From assembly GCF_001556185.1 (NCBI RefSeq), contig NZ_LSIJ01000083.1:1-64000 (forward strand): a stretch of 64,000 nt of DNA, in the 5' to 3' direction. Of this stretch, positions 1-10,069 are shown in pieces; positions within the stretch are counted from its first letter, which is position 1; every line of letters begins with the position of its first letter. The position numbers were made by a program, and so were the translations under genes. The notes beneath the pieces are model-generated. The model worked only from the letters and a program-made list of their open reading frames with translations, searched no databases and was not told the DNA's origin. This stretch comes from Sphingomonas sp. CCH10-B3 (GTDB lineage Bacteria; Pseudomonadota; Alphaproteobacteria; Sphingomonadales; Sphingomonadaceae).

Positions 1-921
1 GAGTCCAATAACCGTCCAATTGAGGCCAACGGGAGCCTAATTGGGTCCGTTAAGAATTGTATCCCTTCGCGGCTCTGGTCGTTCGCGAACTCCGGCGGAT
101 TCGATCTCGGCGCGCAATTCGCGATGATGGAGACGTGCGGCGTCCCATCAATTGAAGGTCGCGCCGCGAGCTTCAATCTCGTGCGCCATGATGCGCCGAA
201 ACAATGGGAGGCGTATAAGTCAGCGCTGTGTGACGCGCTCGAACCATTTGCACCAGGTTCTGCGCTTGCCGATGCAACGTCCGCTCACGAATTTGATTTC
301 CGAACGTTGAAACACGAAGCGACGACCGTGTTCAAAATTCTGCCTTCGGAAAAGCTCGCCGTGGGAGCGCCGTGGATGTCGCTCACAACAAACTATGAGA
401 TTGAAACCATCGCGAAAGAGCGAGGGCCACTCAAGACGATTTTCATCCTCGATGAATTTGCGCAGCTTCCGCCAATCAACGCCGTGCCGAAGGCAACGCG
501 CCTTTATCGGTCAAAGGGAATCCAACTCTGGTTTTTTGTGCAGGGTAGATTCTCACTGCGCGAACGGTGGCCGGAGGTCTTGGCGAAGGAGTTTGAAGAT
601 CAAGCTGCTGTCGTAACGATGCGCTCTATAAGCGAACCGGATTTGATCCGCGACGTTTCGCTATGGAGCGGCAACGCCACAATTTTGAATCGTGGTGTTT
701 CTCACAATGGCGGCACGGTCGAAACCGCTGCTGCCAATCTTGGCGAGTCCAAGCGCAGCGTGTTGCAGGCCGAAGATATTCTCGGTCTCGGCCTCTCGAA
801 GCAAATCATCAAAGTCGCAACCATGCCGCATCTGATCGTCTCCGACTGCGTGCCCTTCTACGCCGTCGATCCGTGGAATCAGCTCGGCGATGTGCGCGCG
901 CTCCACAAAGGATTTTTGTGA
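1..921 (+). CDS. VirD4/TraG-family type IV coupling protein, C-terminal part (5' end outside window)
   Basis: The frame is open from the first base, so the true start is upstream. The visible 306 residues resemble the C-terminal half of VirD4/TraG ATPases, which link the relaxosome to a type IV secretion channel. The Walker B-like segment TIFILDEFAQLPPI is present, followed by the usual pattern of a strand, a basic helix and a glutamine (LWFFVQGR) and the tail in which such proteins process a nucleotide. The N-terminal membrane anchor and Walker A motif would lie upstream. The stop overlaps the next gene's start (TGATG), so the two are probably co-translated. The exact subfamily is not clear, and it may belong to a mobilizable rather than a self-transmissible element. 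Confidence 0.75.
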   Translation, partial: ESNNRPIEANGSLIGSVKNCIPSRLWSFANSGGFDLGAQFAMMETCGVPSIEGRAASFNLVRHDAPKQWEAYKSALCDALEPFAPGSALADATSAHEFDFRTLKHEATTVFKILPSEKLAVGAPWMSLTTNYEIETIAKERGPLKTIFILDEFAQLPPINAVPKATRLYRSKGIQLWFFVQGRFSLRERWPEVLAKEFEDQAAVVTMRSISEPDLIRDVSLWSGNATILNRGVSHNGGTVETAAANLGESKRSVLQAEDILGLGLSKQIIKVATMPHLIVSDCVPFYAVDPWNQLGDVRALHKGFL

Positions 922-1250
922 TGAAAGTGTCGCCTGATTTTAATGCGCGCGCGGAATCAAAGCCGCGCGAAGCTGCCGTCCAATCGAAGCACGAGCGCGT
1001 TACGCAATTTGCGGAAAAGCAGTTCGAGCGGTGCAAGGGGCAATGGACGGCGAACTACTACGACCGCCTCTTGAAGCGCGAAGGCAACGCTCCCTCTTTG
1101 CAACCCTCATGGGGAGTGCAGGATCGAAAAGCTCACCTCCTGCGCGCTGCCGGTAATCTTGCGCGGCAACGCCTCGCGAAAAACATCCAGCGCATTGATC
1201 GCGCCGCTGATCGGATGGAGGGACGCAAACGTGATGGGCTTGGGCGCTAG
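921..1250 (+). CDS. Small hypothetical protein downstream of coupling protein
   Basis: This is a 109-residue, strongly basic and hydrophilic protein without a membrane segment. Its ATG overlaps the stop of the coupling-protein gene by one base, so I take it as a real gene in the same operon. It is rich in Arg, Lys and Gln and is probably mostly helical. I do not recognise a family. The context suggests an accessory of conjugation or DNA processing, but that is only guilt by association. A 7-bp hairpin follows 11 bases after the stop. Confidence 0.55.
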   Translation: MKVSPDFNARAESKPREAAVQSKHERVTQFAEKQFERCKGQWTANYYDRLLKREGNAPSLQPSWGVQDRKAHLLRAAGNLARQRLAKNIQRIDRAADRMEGRKRDGLGR

Positions 1251-1261
1251 CAGCCTGAAAC

Positions 1262-1277
1262 CCGCAGAAATCTGCGG
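1262..1277 (+). terminator. Hairpin after the coupling-protein operon
   Basis: A 7-bp perfect stem (CCGCAGA / TCTGCGG) with a 2-base spacer lies just after the stop at 1250. It has no clean T-run, although an A/T-rich stretch follows. It may end transcription of the upstream pair, but this is weak evidence. Confidence 0.35.
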
Positions 1278-1283
1278 AAAACC

Positions 1284-1313
1284 TTGCAATTTTTGTTCAA
1301 ATATGCGTATAAT
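1284..1313 (+). promoter_or_regulatory. Sigma70-type promoter upstream of the small gene and serine recombinase
   Basis: A TTGCAA box (1284-1289) and a perfect TATAAT (1308-1313) are separated by 18 bases in a strikingly A/T-rich patch, about 60 bases before the 1373 start. This probably drives the 1373-1729 gene and the recombinase behind it. Confidence 0.5.
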
Positions 1314-1372
1314 TATAATATAATGTGGCGTAAACTGAAGATGCCATTCCAGTTTCCCCCACGTGATTAGCG

Positions 1373-1725
1373 ATGGCAAAGCAAAATCACTTTCATGCTG
1401 CTCGAACTGAGCACGTCGTGATGGTGATTGTGATGAATGTTGTTGTTAGTGTCACTTCTGCTGAGATGGAACGGTATCGCGCTATTGTCGCTGATATTGA
1501 TGGGATGTCCGATTCACAGAAGGAAGAGGCCATCATCATTGTGATCAATATGATGCAGGCCTTTGTCGATGCTGCATGGGGGCAACATCCGGTTCAACAA
1601 ATTGAACTTCAATCTTCTCATGGCGATGGTGTCTGTGATAAGATTTCAGCTCTTGGTAATGCCAAGCCCGTTGACCTCGCAAGCGAGGGCGCAATCACAA
1701 AAAACAAGAACAAGGAATTTGCGCC

Positions 1726-1729
<4 letters not shown>
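1373..1729 (+). CDS. Hypothetical protein translationally coupled to serine recombinase
   Basis: This is a 118-residue protein of unknown family. The first third has a valine-rich hydrophobic stretch ([11 protein letters not shown]) and the middle is a predicted helix ([20 protein letters not shown]). Its last codon and stop overlap the recombinase start as ATGA, which argues that it is translated and tied to the recombinase. A consensus-like promoter lies just upstream. A regulator or directionality partner for the recombinase is conceivable, but nothing in the sequence proves it. The true start could be an internal Met, such as the one before the helix. Confidence 0.55.
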
Positions 1730-3864
<2,135 letters not shown>

Positions 3865-4411
3865 CGTCCGTGCAGGATCAGCCAGTGGTGCGCATGGACG
3901 CGAAACGGCGCTGGCGTTGCCTTGTCGAGCTTGAGTTCGACCGCGAGCGGCGTCTTGCCTTTGGCCAAGCCGGTCCGATTGCCGACGCGGAAAATATGGG
4001 TGTCGACCGCGAAAGTCTCCGCGCCAAACGCGACGTTTAGAACGACATTGGCGGTCTTGCGCCCGACGCCGGGCAGCTGTTCGAGCGCGTCGCGATCGGC
4101 GGGCACTTCGCCGCCATGCTGGTCGACGAGGATCTGCGACAGCGCGATCACATTCTTGGCCTTGGTGTTGAACAGGCCGATCGTCTTGATGTGCTCCTTG
4201 AGGCCATCTTCGCCGAGCGCAAGCATCTGCGCGGGCGTGGTGACTTCGGCGAAAAGCGCGCGCGTCGCCTTGTTGACGCCAATGTCAGTGGACTGCGCCG
4301 ACAGCGCCACGGCGACGACGAGCTGATAGGGATTACCGAACGCCAGCTCGGTTTCGGGGTGCGGATTGTCGGCGGCGAGCCGACTGTAGAATTCGATGAC
4401 GTCGGCTTTCT

Positions 4412-5155
4412 TCAAAGCCCCAGCACCTCCGCCATCGTGTAGCGCCCCGGCGTGCGGCCGGCGAGCCAGAGCGCTGCCGTCACCGCGCCATTGGCGAAAA
4501 TCGCGCGATCTTCGGCGCGGTGGCCGAGTTCGAGCCGCTCGCCTGGCCCGGCGAAAACGACCTGATGGTCGCCCGCGACGGTGCCGCCGCGCAGCGAGGC
4601 AAAGCCGATCGTCCCTTCGGCGCGGTCCCCCGACAGGCCCGCGCGGCCGATCACCGACAGTTCGGCAAGCGCGGCGCCGCGCCCCGCCGCCGCCGCTTCG
4701 CCGAGCAGCAGGGCGGAGCCCGACGGCGCATCGACTTTGGCACGGTGGTGCATCTCGACGATTTCGATGTCCCAGGCGGGGCCGAGCCGCTCCGCCGCCT
4801 CGCGCACCAGCCGCGCGAGCAGCGTAATGCCGAGTGAGGTGTTGCCGGTCTGGAGGACGGCGATGTCGCATGCGGCCTCGTCGATCAACGCGTGATGCGC
4901 GAGGCCGAGCCCGGTGGTGCCGATCAGGATCGGCGTGCTTGCGGCGCGCGCGGCAGCGAGATTGGCGGCGAGCGCGCCCGGCACGGTGAAATCGACCAGC
5001 ACATCGGCAGTGGCGGCGAGCGGGGCCGGATCACCGCCTGCATCGATGCCCCCCGCCAGTGTCGCGTCATGGCTGGCGAGCGCATCGGCGATCGCGCGCC
5101 CCATCCGTCCGGCACTGCCGAGAATCCCGATACTCGTCACGAGCCCGCGCTCCAT
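4412..5155 (-). CDS. dapB: 4-hydroxy-tetrahydrodipicolinate reductase
   Basis: Enzyme of lysine and diaminopimelate synthesis that reduces dihydrodipicolinate with NAD(P)H. The N-terminal dinucleotide fold has GSAGRMG, and the central signature HHRAKVDAPSGSA contains the catalytic His and Lys. The C-terminus GRYTMAEVLGL is typical. The protein has 247 residues from the ATG at 5155, which has a GAAGAGG ribosome site. A GTG at 5140 with GGAGCG before it is an alternative that fits homologues slightly better. It is the first gene of an operon with nth and the exported protein. Confidence 0.93.
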   Translation of the reverse strand: MERGLVTSIGILGSAGRMGRAIADALASHDATLAGGIDAGGDPAPLAATADVLVDFTVPGALAANLAAARAASTPILIGTTGLGLAHHALIDEAACDIAVLQTGNTSLGITLLARLVREAAERLGPAWDIEIVEMHHRAKVDAPSGSALLLGEAAAAGRGAALAELSVIGRAGLSGDRAEGTIGFASLRGGTVAGDHQVVFAGPGERLELGHRAEDRAIFANGAVTAALWLAGRTPGRYTMAEVLGL

Positions 5156-5255
5156 CGCTATTGCCTCTTCGCTGCGGGGAGATGGCAGAAACATTGGCCC
5201 GATGACAGAGGGATTGGCGACCAATCGCTAAGCTTTGTGCGATAGGACGGTCGCA

Positions 5256-5528
5256 ATGCTACTCTACGCGCTAATCTGGATGCTCGTGATCAACGCGGGT
5301 ACCTTTGTGACTTGGGGGCATGACAAAGCCCGGGCGATCACCGGAGGCTGGCGGGTTCGCGAGACTGATCTGCTTGGTATGTCGGCACTCGGGGGCTGGC
5401 CCGCTGCACTGGTGGCAACCCGATACTACCGGCACAAGACGCGCAAACAGCCCTTCGCGACGCTGCTGTGGTTGATTGCGACGATGGAATGCGGCGCGGC
5501 GATCGGACTATTTGTGCCTGTCGGCTAG
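5256..5528 (+). CDS. DUF1294 domain membrane protein
   Basis: This is a 90-residue protein with two or three hydrophobic segments. It has the DUF1294 hallmarks: a DK-x-A motif after the first membrane helix (HDKARA), an R-x-x-E segment (RVRETDLL), GGWPAALVA, and a basic RHKTRKQPF before the last helix. Members are small inner-membrane proteins of unknown function. An AGGACGG ribosome site sits just before the ATG at 5256. A TTG further upstream is less likely. Confidence 0.8.
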   Translation: MLLYALIWMLVINAGTFVTWGHDKARAITGGWRVRETDLLGMSALGGWPAALVATRYYRHKTRKQPFATLLWLIATMECGAAIGLFVPVG

Positions 5529-5575
5529 CTACCTGAGCGCTAGCGCGCCGCCGCGTGCTTTCTTATGCTGCGGCG

Positions 5576-6283
5576 ATGACGCAGGCGACCAACATCGTGA
5601 TCCTGACCGGCGCTGGGATTTCGGCGGAGAGCGGCATTGCGACCTTTCGCGGCCCCGGCGGGCTGTGGGAGGGGCACCGGGTCGAGGATGTCTGCACACC
5701 GCAAGCGCTCGCGGCCGATCCGGTGCTGGTGCATCGCTTCTATGATCTGCGGCGGGCGGCGCTGGCAACGGTCCAGCCGAACGCTGCGCATCACGCGCTG
5801 GCGCGGCTCGACGCGGCGTGGCCCGGCGAGCTGCTGATCGTGACGCAGAATGTCGATGACCTGCACGAGCGGGCGGGCGCCCGGCGGCTGCTCCACATGC
5901 ACGGCGAGTTGCGTTCGGCGCTGTGTACGGCGTGCGGGGCGCAGTCGCGGTGGGACGGGCCGCTGCCGCCGCGCTCGACCTGTCCGAAGTGCGGGGCGGC
6001 GGCGCTGCGGCCCGACATCGTGTTCTTCGGCGAGATGCCGTACCGGATGGAGGTGATCGAGGCTGCCCTCGCCCGCGCCGACATTTTCGTGTCGATCGGC
6101 ACCTCGGGCGCGGTCTATCCGGCGGCGGGCTTCGTCCAGACCGCGCGCTGGCACGGGGCGGAGACGCTGGAGCTCAATCTGGAACCGAGCGCGGGCAGCC
6201 ATTTGTTCGACGAGAGCCGCACGGGGCCGGCGAGCCTGCTGGTGCCGCAGTGGGTCGATGCGATGCTGGCGGCAATCGCATGA
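5576..6283 (+). CDS. cobB: Sirtuin-type NAD-dependent protein deacylase
   Basis: NAD-dependent lysine deacylase of the Sir2 family, 235 residues. The NAD-binding GAGISAESGIATFRG, the QNVD motif, the catalytic His in MHGEL, and a zinc module with CTAC and CPKC are all present. The FYDLRR segment gives the Tyr-x-x-Arg pair that in CobB/SIRT5 (class III) favours succinyl- and malonyl-lysine, so desuccinylation is a reasonable expectation. Its stop overlaps the next start (ATGA), giving an operon with a thiolase-like protein and a CoA transferase. Shared acyl-CoA metabolism would fit a deacylase. Confidence 0.9.
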   Translation: MTQATNIVILTGAGISAESGIATFRGPGGLWEGHRVEDVCTPQALAADPVLVHRFYDLRRAALATVQPNAAHHALARLDAAWPGELLIVTQNVDDLHERAGARRLLHMHGELRSALCTACGAQSRWDGPLPPRSTCPKCGAAALRPDIVFFGEMPYRMEVIEAALARADIFVSIGTSGAVYPAAGFVQTARWHGAETLELNLEPSAGSHLFDESRTGPASLLVPQWVDAMLAAIA

Positions 6284-7818
6284 GCGCGATCGATCCGCGC
6301 ACGCCGGTGCTGGTCGGGGTCGGCCAGCGGACGGTGCATTGGAAGGGCGAGGGCGCGGCGCCGGACCCCGCCGGATTGCGGGCCGAGGCGGCGCGTGCAG
6401 CACTGGCGGATAGCGGGTCGGCGGGGCTGGCGGTGGCGATCGACCGGATCGCGGTGATCCGCTCCATGGCCGATTCGGTGCCCGGCGCGCCGCAGCCGTT
6501 CGGGCGCTGCGCCAATCCGCCAGGGACGCTTGCCGAGGATCTCGGGCTGGGGCCGGTCGAGGCGATCTATTCGCTGGTCGGCGGCGATCAGCCGCAAGCG
6601 CTGGTGAGCGAGGCCGCCGAGGCGATCCACACGGGCGAGGCGCGCGCGGTGCTGATCGCGGGGAGCGAGGCGACGGCGGCGGTGAAGACCGCGCTGCGGC
6701 TGGGGCAGGCGCTCGACTGGTCGCGGAGCAGCGAGGCGGATTTCACCGATCGCGGCTATGGCGCGCGGCTGCTGTCGGCTTACGAGATCGCCAATGGCCT
6801 CGGCGCGCCGACGCTGACCTATCCGGCATTCGAACATGCGTTGCGGCGCCGGCTGGGGCTGTCGCGCGCGGCGCATGGCGCGCTGATGGCCGAGCTATGG
6901 GCGGGTTTCTCGGCAGTCGCTGCGGCCAATCCGCACAGCATGTTCCCGACCGCCCGCAGCGCCGCGTTTCTCGCGACGCCCTCGGCGGAGAATTACCCCG
7001 TCGCCGACCCCTATCTCAAATGGCATGTCGCGCAGGACGCCGTGAACCAGGGTGCCGCCGTGATGCTCACCTCGGTGGGCGAGGCCGATCGGCTCGGCAT
7101 TGCGCCATGCAAGCGCGTCTTTCTCCACGGTTATGCGCAGGCCGCCGATCGCGTGCCGACCGAGCGGCCCGATCTGTCGCGGTCGCGCGCGGTCGAGCTG
7201 GTGCTCGCGCAGGCGCTGGCGTCGGCGGGCAAGGCGACCGCCGATATCGCGCTGTTCGATCTCTATAGCTGTTTCCCCTGCGTGGTGCTGCTCGCCGCCG
7301 AAGCGCTGGGGCTCGACTGGCGCGTGACGCCCGCGACCGTGACGGGCGGGCTGCCGTTCTTCGGCGGGCCGGGCAACAGCTATTCGCTCCACGCGATCGC
7401 GACGATGGCCGAGCGGTTGCGCGCGCAGCCCGAGGCATATGGGCTGATTCTCGCCAATGGCGGCTTCATGTCGAAGGAAGCAGCGGGGGTCTATTCGGCG
7501 AAGCCGCCGCGCGAATGGGCGCCGGTATCGAGTGCCGCCATTGCGCAGCAAATCGCCAGCGATCCGGTGCCGCACCTGATCGACGGCCCTGCGGCGGCGA
7601 CCATCGACAGCTACACCGTCGCCTTCAAACAGGGCACGCCGCAGCGCGGCTATGTCATCGGCACGACCGCCAGCGGCGCGCGCATCCTTGCCGCCACTGC
7701 GCGCGACGACAGCGCGACGCTCGCCGCGTTGCTTGCCGACGATCCGCTTGGCCGTACCGCGCAAATCGCGCACGATGGTCGCACGAACATCATCACCGCA
7801 ATCGGAGGCGCAGCATGA
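6280..7818 (+). CDS. Thiolase-superfamily acetyl-CoA acetyltransferase-like protein
   Basis: A 512-residue protein related to the long thiolase-like (SCP-x/acetyl-CoA acetyltransferase) family, with the N-terminal segment TPVLVGVGQ and the C-terminal FFGGPGNSYSLHAIA and NGGFMSKEA blocks. A C-terminal extension of about 100 residues contains a DSYTV-like segment and a small beta domain often seen in these proteins. In place of the usual nucleophile motif it has a GSEATAA stretch, so whether it performs classical Claisen chemistry is unclear. It overlaps both neighbours by 4 bases (sirtuin upstream, CoA transferase downstream). The role is probably in acyl-CoA breakdown, with the substrate unknown. 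Confidence 0.8.
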   Translation: MSAIDPRTPVLVGVGQRTVHWKGEGAAPDPAGLRAEAARAALADSGSAGLAVAIDRIAVIRSMADSVPGAPQPFGRCANPPGTLAEDLGLGPVEAIYSLVGGDQPQALVSEAAEAIHTGEARAVLIAGSEATAAVKTALRLGQALDWSRSSEADFTDRGYGARLLSAYEIANGLGAPTLTYPAFEHALRRRLGLSRAAHGALMAELWAGFSAVAAANPHSMFPTARSAAFLATPSAENYPVADPYLKWHVAQDAVNQGAAVMLTSVGEADRLGIAPCKRVFLHGYAQAADRVPTERPDLSRSRAVELVLAQALASAGKATADIALFDLYSCFPCVVLLAAEALGLDWRVTPATVTGGLPFFGGPGNSYSLHAIATMAERLRAQPEAYGLILANGGFMSKEAAGVYSAKPPREWAPVSSAAIAQQIASDPVPHLIDGPAAATIDSYTVAFKQGTPQRGYVIGTTASGARILAATARDDSATLAALLADDPLGRTAQIAHDGRTNIITAIGGAA

Positions 7819-8975
7819 CCCCAGGCGACGGCAAGCCGATGCTGAGCGGCATCAAGGTCGTCGACCTGACCAGCGTTGTCTTCGGCCCCTATTGCACCCA
7901 GACGCTCGCCGATCTTGGCGCCGAAGTGATCAAGGTCGAATCGCCGCCGATGGGCGATGTGTTCCGCTGGGCGGGTAAGCCGGGGGCAACGATGGGGATG
8001 GGGCCGGGCTTCCTGGCACTCAATCGCGGCAAGCAATCGGTGCTGCTCGACCTGAAGCAGCCCGACGATCTCGCGACGATGAAGCGCCTGCTCGCCGACG
8101 CCGATGTGTTCGTGTCGAACGTGCGCGGGCAGGGGATGGAGCGGCTCGGCCTCGATTACGACAGCGTCCGCGCGATCCGGCCCGACATCATCTATGTTCA
8201 CTGCGTCGGTTTCGGGCAGGACGGGCCTTATGCCGATCTGCCTGCCTATGACGATGTCATCCAGGCTGCGAGCGGCGCGACGAGCCTGTCGAAACGCGTC
8301 GATGGCGGCACGGCGCCGCGGTTCATCCCGTCGCTGATCGCCGACAAGGTGTCGGGGCTGCACGGCGCTTATGGCGTGCTCGCGGCGATCATCCACCGCA
8401 TGCGCACGGGCGAGGGGCAATTGGTCGAAGTGCCGATGCTCGAGGCATTCACTCACTTCATCCTGCTCGAACATCTCGGCGGGCATACCTTCGATCCGCC
8501 CAATGCGCCCACCTGCTACGCGCGACAGGTCGATCCCAACCGTCAACCGTTTCCGACCAGCGACGGCCATGTCGCGATTGCCGCTTATGGCGACCGGCAT
8601 TGGCTGGAGTTGTTCGCCGTTCTGGAGGCATCGGCGTTTCTGGACCGGCCGGAACTCGCGACCACCACCGATCGCTTCCACAATATGGCGCTGATGTATC
8701 ACGAAGTCGCGCGGCTGACGCCGAACGTCACCACCGCCGAGCTGCTCGCGCGCTGCGAGGCCGCCAATCTGCCGGCGCGGGAAGCGCGCGATGTCGATGA
8801 CGTCATGGACGACCCGCATCTGAAAGCGACGGGCTTCTTCCGGCGCCGTACGCATCCGACCGAAGGCGACTATTTCGAAATGCAGCCACCGGTGAAATTC
8901 GGCGCCATGCCCGCGCGCGAGCCGAGCCTGCCGCCGAAACTCGACGAGCAGGGCGCGGAGATCAGGGGTGGCTAG
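7815..8975 (+). CDS. CaiB/BaiF family CoA transferase
   Basis: Family III CoA transferase or racemase-like enzyme, 386 residues. The fold's signature appears at the N-terminus (LSGIKVVDLTSVVFGPYCTQ, LADLGAEVIKVE), followed by the NRGKQSVLLDLK segment and the catalytic-Asp region PAYDDVIQAASG. A GGAGGC ribosome site precedes the ATG, which overlaps the previous stop. With the thiolase-like gene it suggests activation and cleavage of some organic or branched acid. The specific acid cannot be read from sequence. Confidence 0.87.
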   Translation: MTPGDGKPMLSGIKVVDLTSVVFGPYCTQTLADLGAEVIKVESPPMGDVFRWAGKPGATMGMGPGFLALNRGKQSVLLDLKQPDDLATMKRLLADADVFVSNVRGQGMERLGLDYDSVRAIRPDIIYVHCVGFGQDGPYADLPAYDDVIQAASGATSLSKRVDGGTAPRFIPSLIADKVSGLHGAYGVLAAIIHRMRTGEGQLVEVPMLEAFTHFILLEHLGGHTFDPPNAPTCYARQVDPNRQPFPTSDGHVAIAAYGDRHWLELFAVLEASAFLDRPELATTTDRFHNMALMYHEVARLTPNVTTAELLARCEAANLPAREARDVDDVMDDPHLKATGFFRRRTHPTEGDYFEMQPPVKFGAMPAREPSLPPKLDEQGAEIRGG

Positions 8976-8998
8976 GACAGACCTTGCCGCATCAAATT

Positions 8999-9092
8999 GT
9001 CATTCCCGCGAAGGCGGGAATCCATGCCGGCTGGCGTTTCAGAGAGTCGTGATGTCCAGCGACTATGGATCCCCGCCTTCGCGAGGATGACG
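8999..9092. repeat. Intergenic inverted repeat (REP-like, ATTCCCGC/GCGGGAAT type)
   Basis: Two palindromic halves face each other. The left has ATTCCCGC-GAAG-GCGGGAAT followed by TCCA. The right has TGGATCCCCGCCTTCGCGAGGATGA. The whole is an outer inverted repeat of about 27 bases with a 40-base centre. It lies between the convergent CoA transferase and dioxygenase genes. Similar elements are common between genes in sphingomonads, as far as I recall. It could also act as a bidirectional terminator. Confidence 0.6.
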
Positions 9093-9184
9093 GAGGCGAG
9101 CGAAGTCGCGACACTGTTGGCGGCACAAGCCGCCTGTTACTCGACCTCGCCCGAAACGGACGGGTCGGGTGGATCAGTGCGGCG

Positions 9185-10018
9185 TTAACTCAGCGGAACG
9201 CCTGAAATCGTGATCCGGTGCATCAGCCGTTTATGGCCGTGGTAGTCGTTGACCGCGAAGTGCCAGGTCGCGCGATTGTCCCACACCGCGACCGATCCCG
9301 GCGCCCATTGCAGGCGGCAGTGGAATTCTTCGCGCATCGCGACGCCGTAGAGATATTGCAGCAGCGGCTGGCTTTCTTCGCGCGTCCAGCCTTCGAAGTG
9401 CAGCGTGAAGGCGGGGTTGACGTAGAGCAGTTTGCGCCCTGTCACCGGGTGGTGGATCACCGCCGGGTGGACGGCATTTGCGCTGATGTCGTGGCCCTTC
9501 AGGTCGGCAGCCTGATCGGTCTTGGCGTAGATGCCGTCATGGCCATAGATGTGATCGGCGCTGTGCACCGCGCGCAAAGTGCTGAGCGTCGCCTTTAGCC
9601 CGTCGGACAGCGCATCATAGGCCGCGCCCATGCTGGCGAATAAAGTGTCGCCGCCGGTTGGCGGCAGCTCGCGCGCGACAAGGATCGACCCCATCGCCGG
9701 GACCGCATCATAGCTGTGATCGGTATGCCAGCCGCCGCCGATGTTGACGAATTGCGTCTCGGCCTTGCGGACTTCGGCGATTTCGGGATAGCCGCCGTTC
9801 GCCGGGAAGTAATTGTTGACGTCGATGTCGCCCCAGCGGCGTGCGAAGGCGATGTGATCTTCGGGCGTCAGCTGCTGGTCGCGCAGCATGACGACACCGG
9901 CCTCGGCCAGCGTCTGCCGCAGCGCCGCCAGTTCATCGTCGCCGATATGGCGGACATCGATGCCGGTGATTTCCGCGCCGCAATGCGCGGCCAGCGGCCT
10001 GATCTGCATTTCGCCCAT
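9185..10018 (-). CDS. TauD/TfdA-family Fe(II)/2-oxoglutarate dioxygenase
   Basis: A 277-residue non-haem iron dioxygenase. The HTDHSYD segment supplies the His-x-Asp iron ligands, the distal His is in ATWHFAVNDY, and the 2-oxoglutarate arginine is in HRITISG. GGDTLFASM is the usual segment after the first ligands. The substrate is not readable: taurine, alkylsulfonates and phenoxyalkanoates are all used in this family. The start at 10018 has a GGGAGAGG ribosome site. An upstream ATG would add 11 residues that do not fit the family. Confidence 0.88.
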   Translation of the reverse strand: MGEMQIRPLAAHCGAEITGIDVRHIGDDELAALRQTLAEAGVVMLRDQQLTPEDHIAFARRWGDIDVNNYFPANGGYPEIAEVRKAETQFVNIGGGWHTDHSYDAVPAMGSILVARELPPTGGDTLFASMGAAYDALSDGLKATLSTLRAVHSADHIYGHDGIYAKTDQAADLKGHDISANAVHPAVIHHPVTGRKLLYVNPAFTLHFEGWTREESQPLLQYLYGVAMREEFHCRLQWAPGSVAVWDNRATWHFAVNDYHGHKRLMHRITISGVPLS

Positions 10019-10069
10019 GCTGCCTCTCCCGTTTTTTGTGGAGCGCAGCATGGGCGAATAGCGGTTGGA

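Noticed and set aside
5923..6279. N-terminal extension of the thiolase-like protein across the sirtuin gene
   Set aside because: It is a shadow frame of the sirtuin. The ATG overlapping the sirtuin stop matches the family start.
8999..9092. CRISPR-like repeat
   Set aside because: Only one pair of inverted palindromes and no spacer array.
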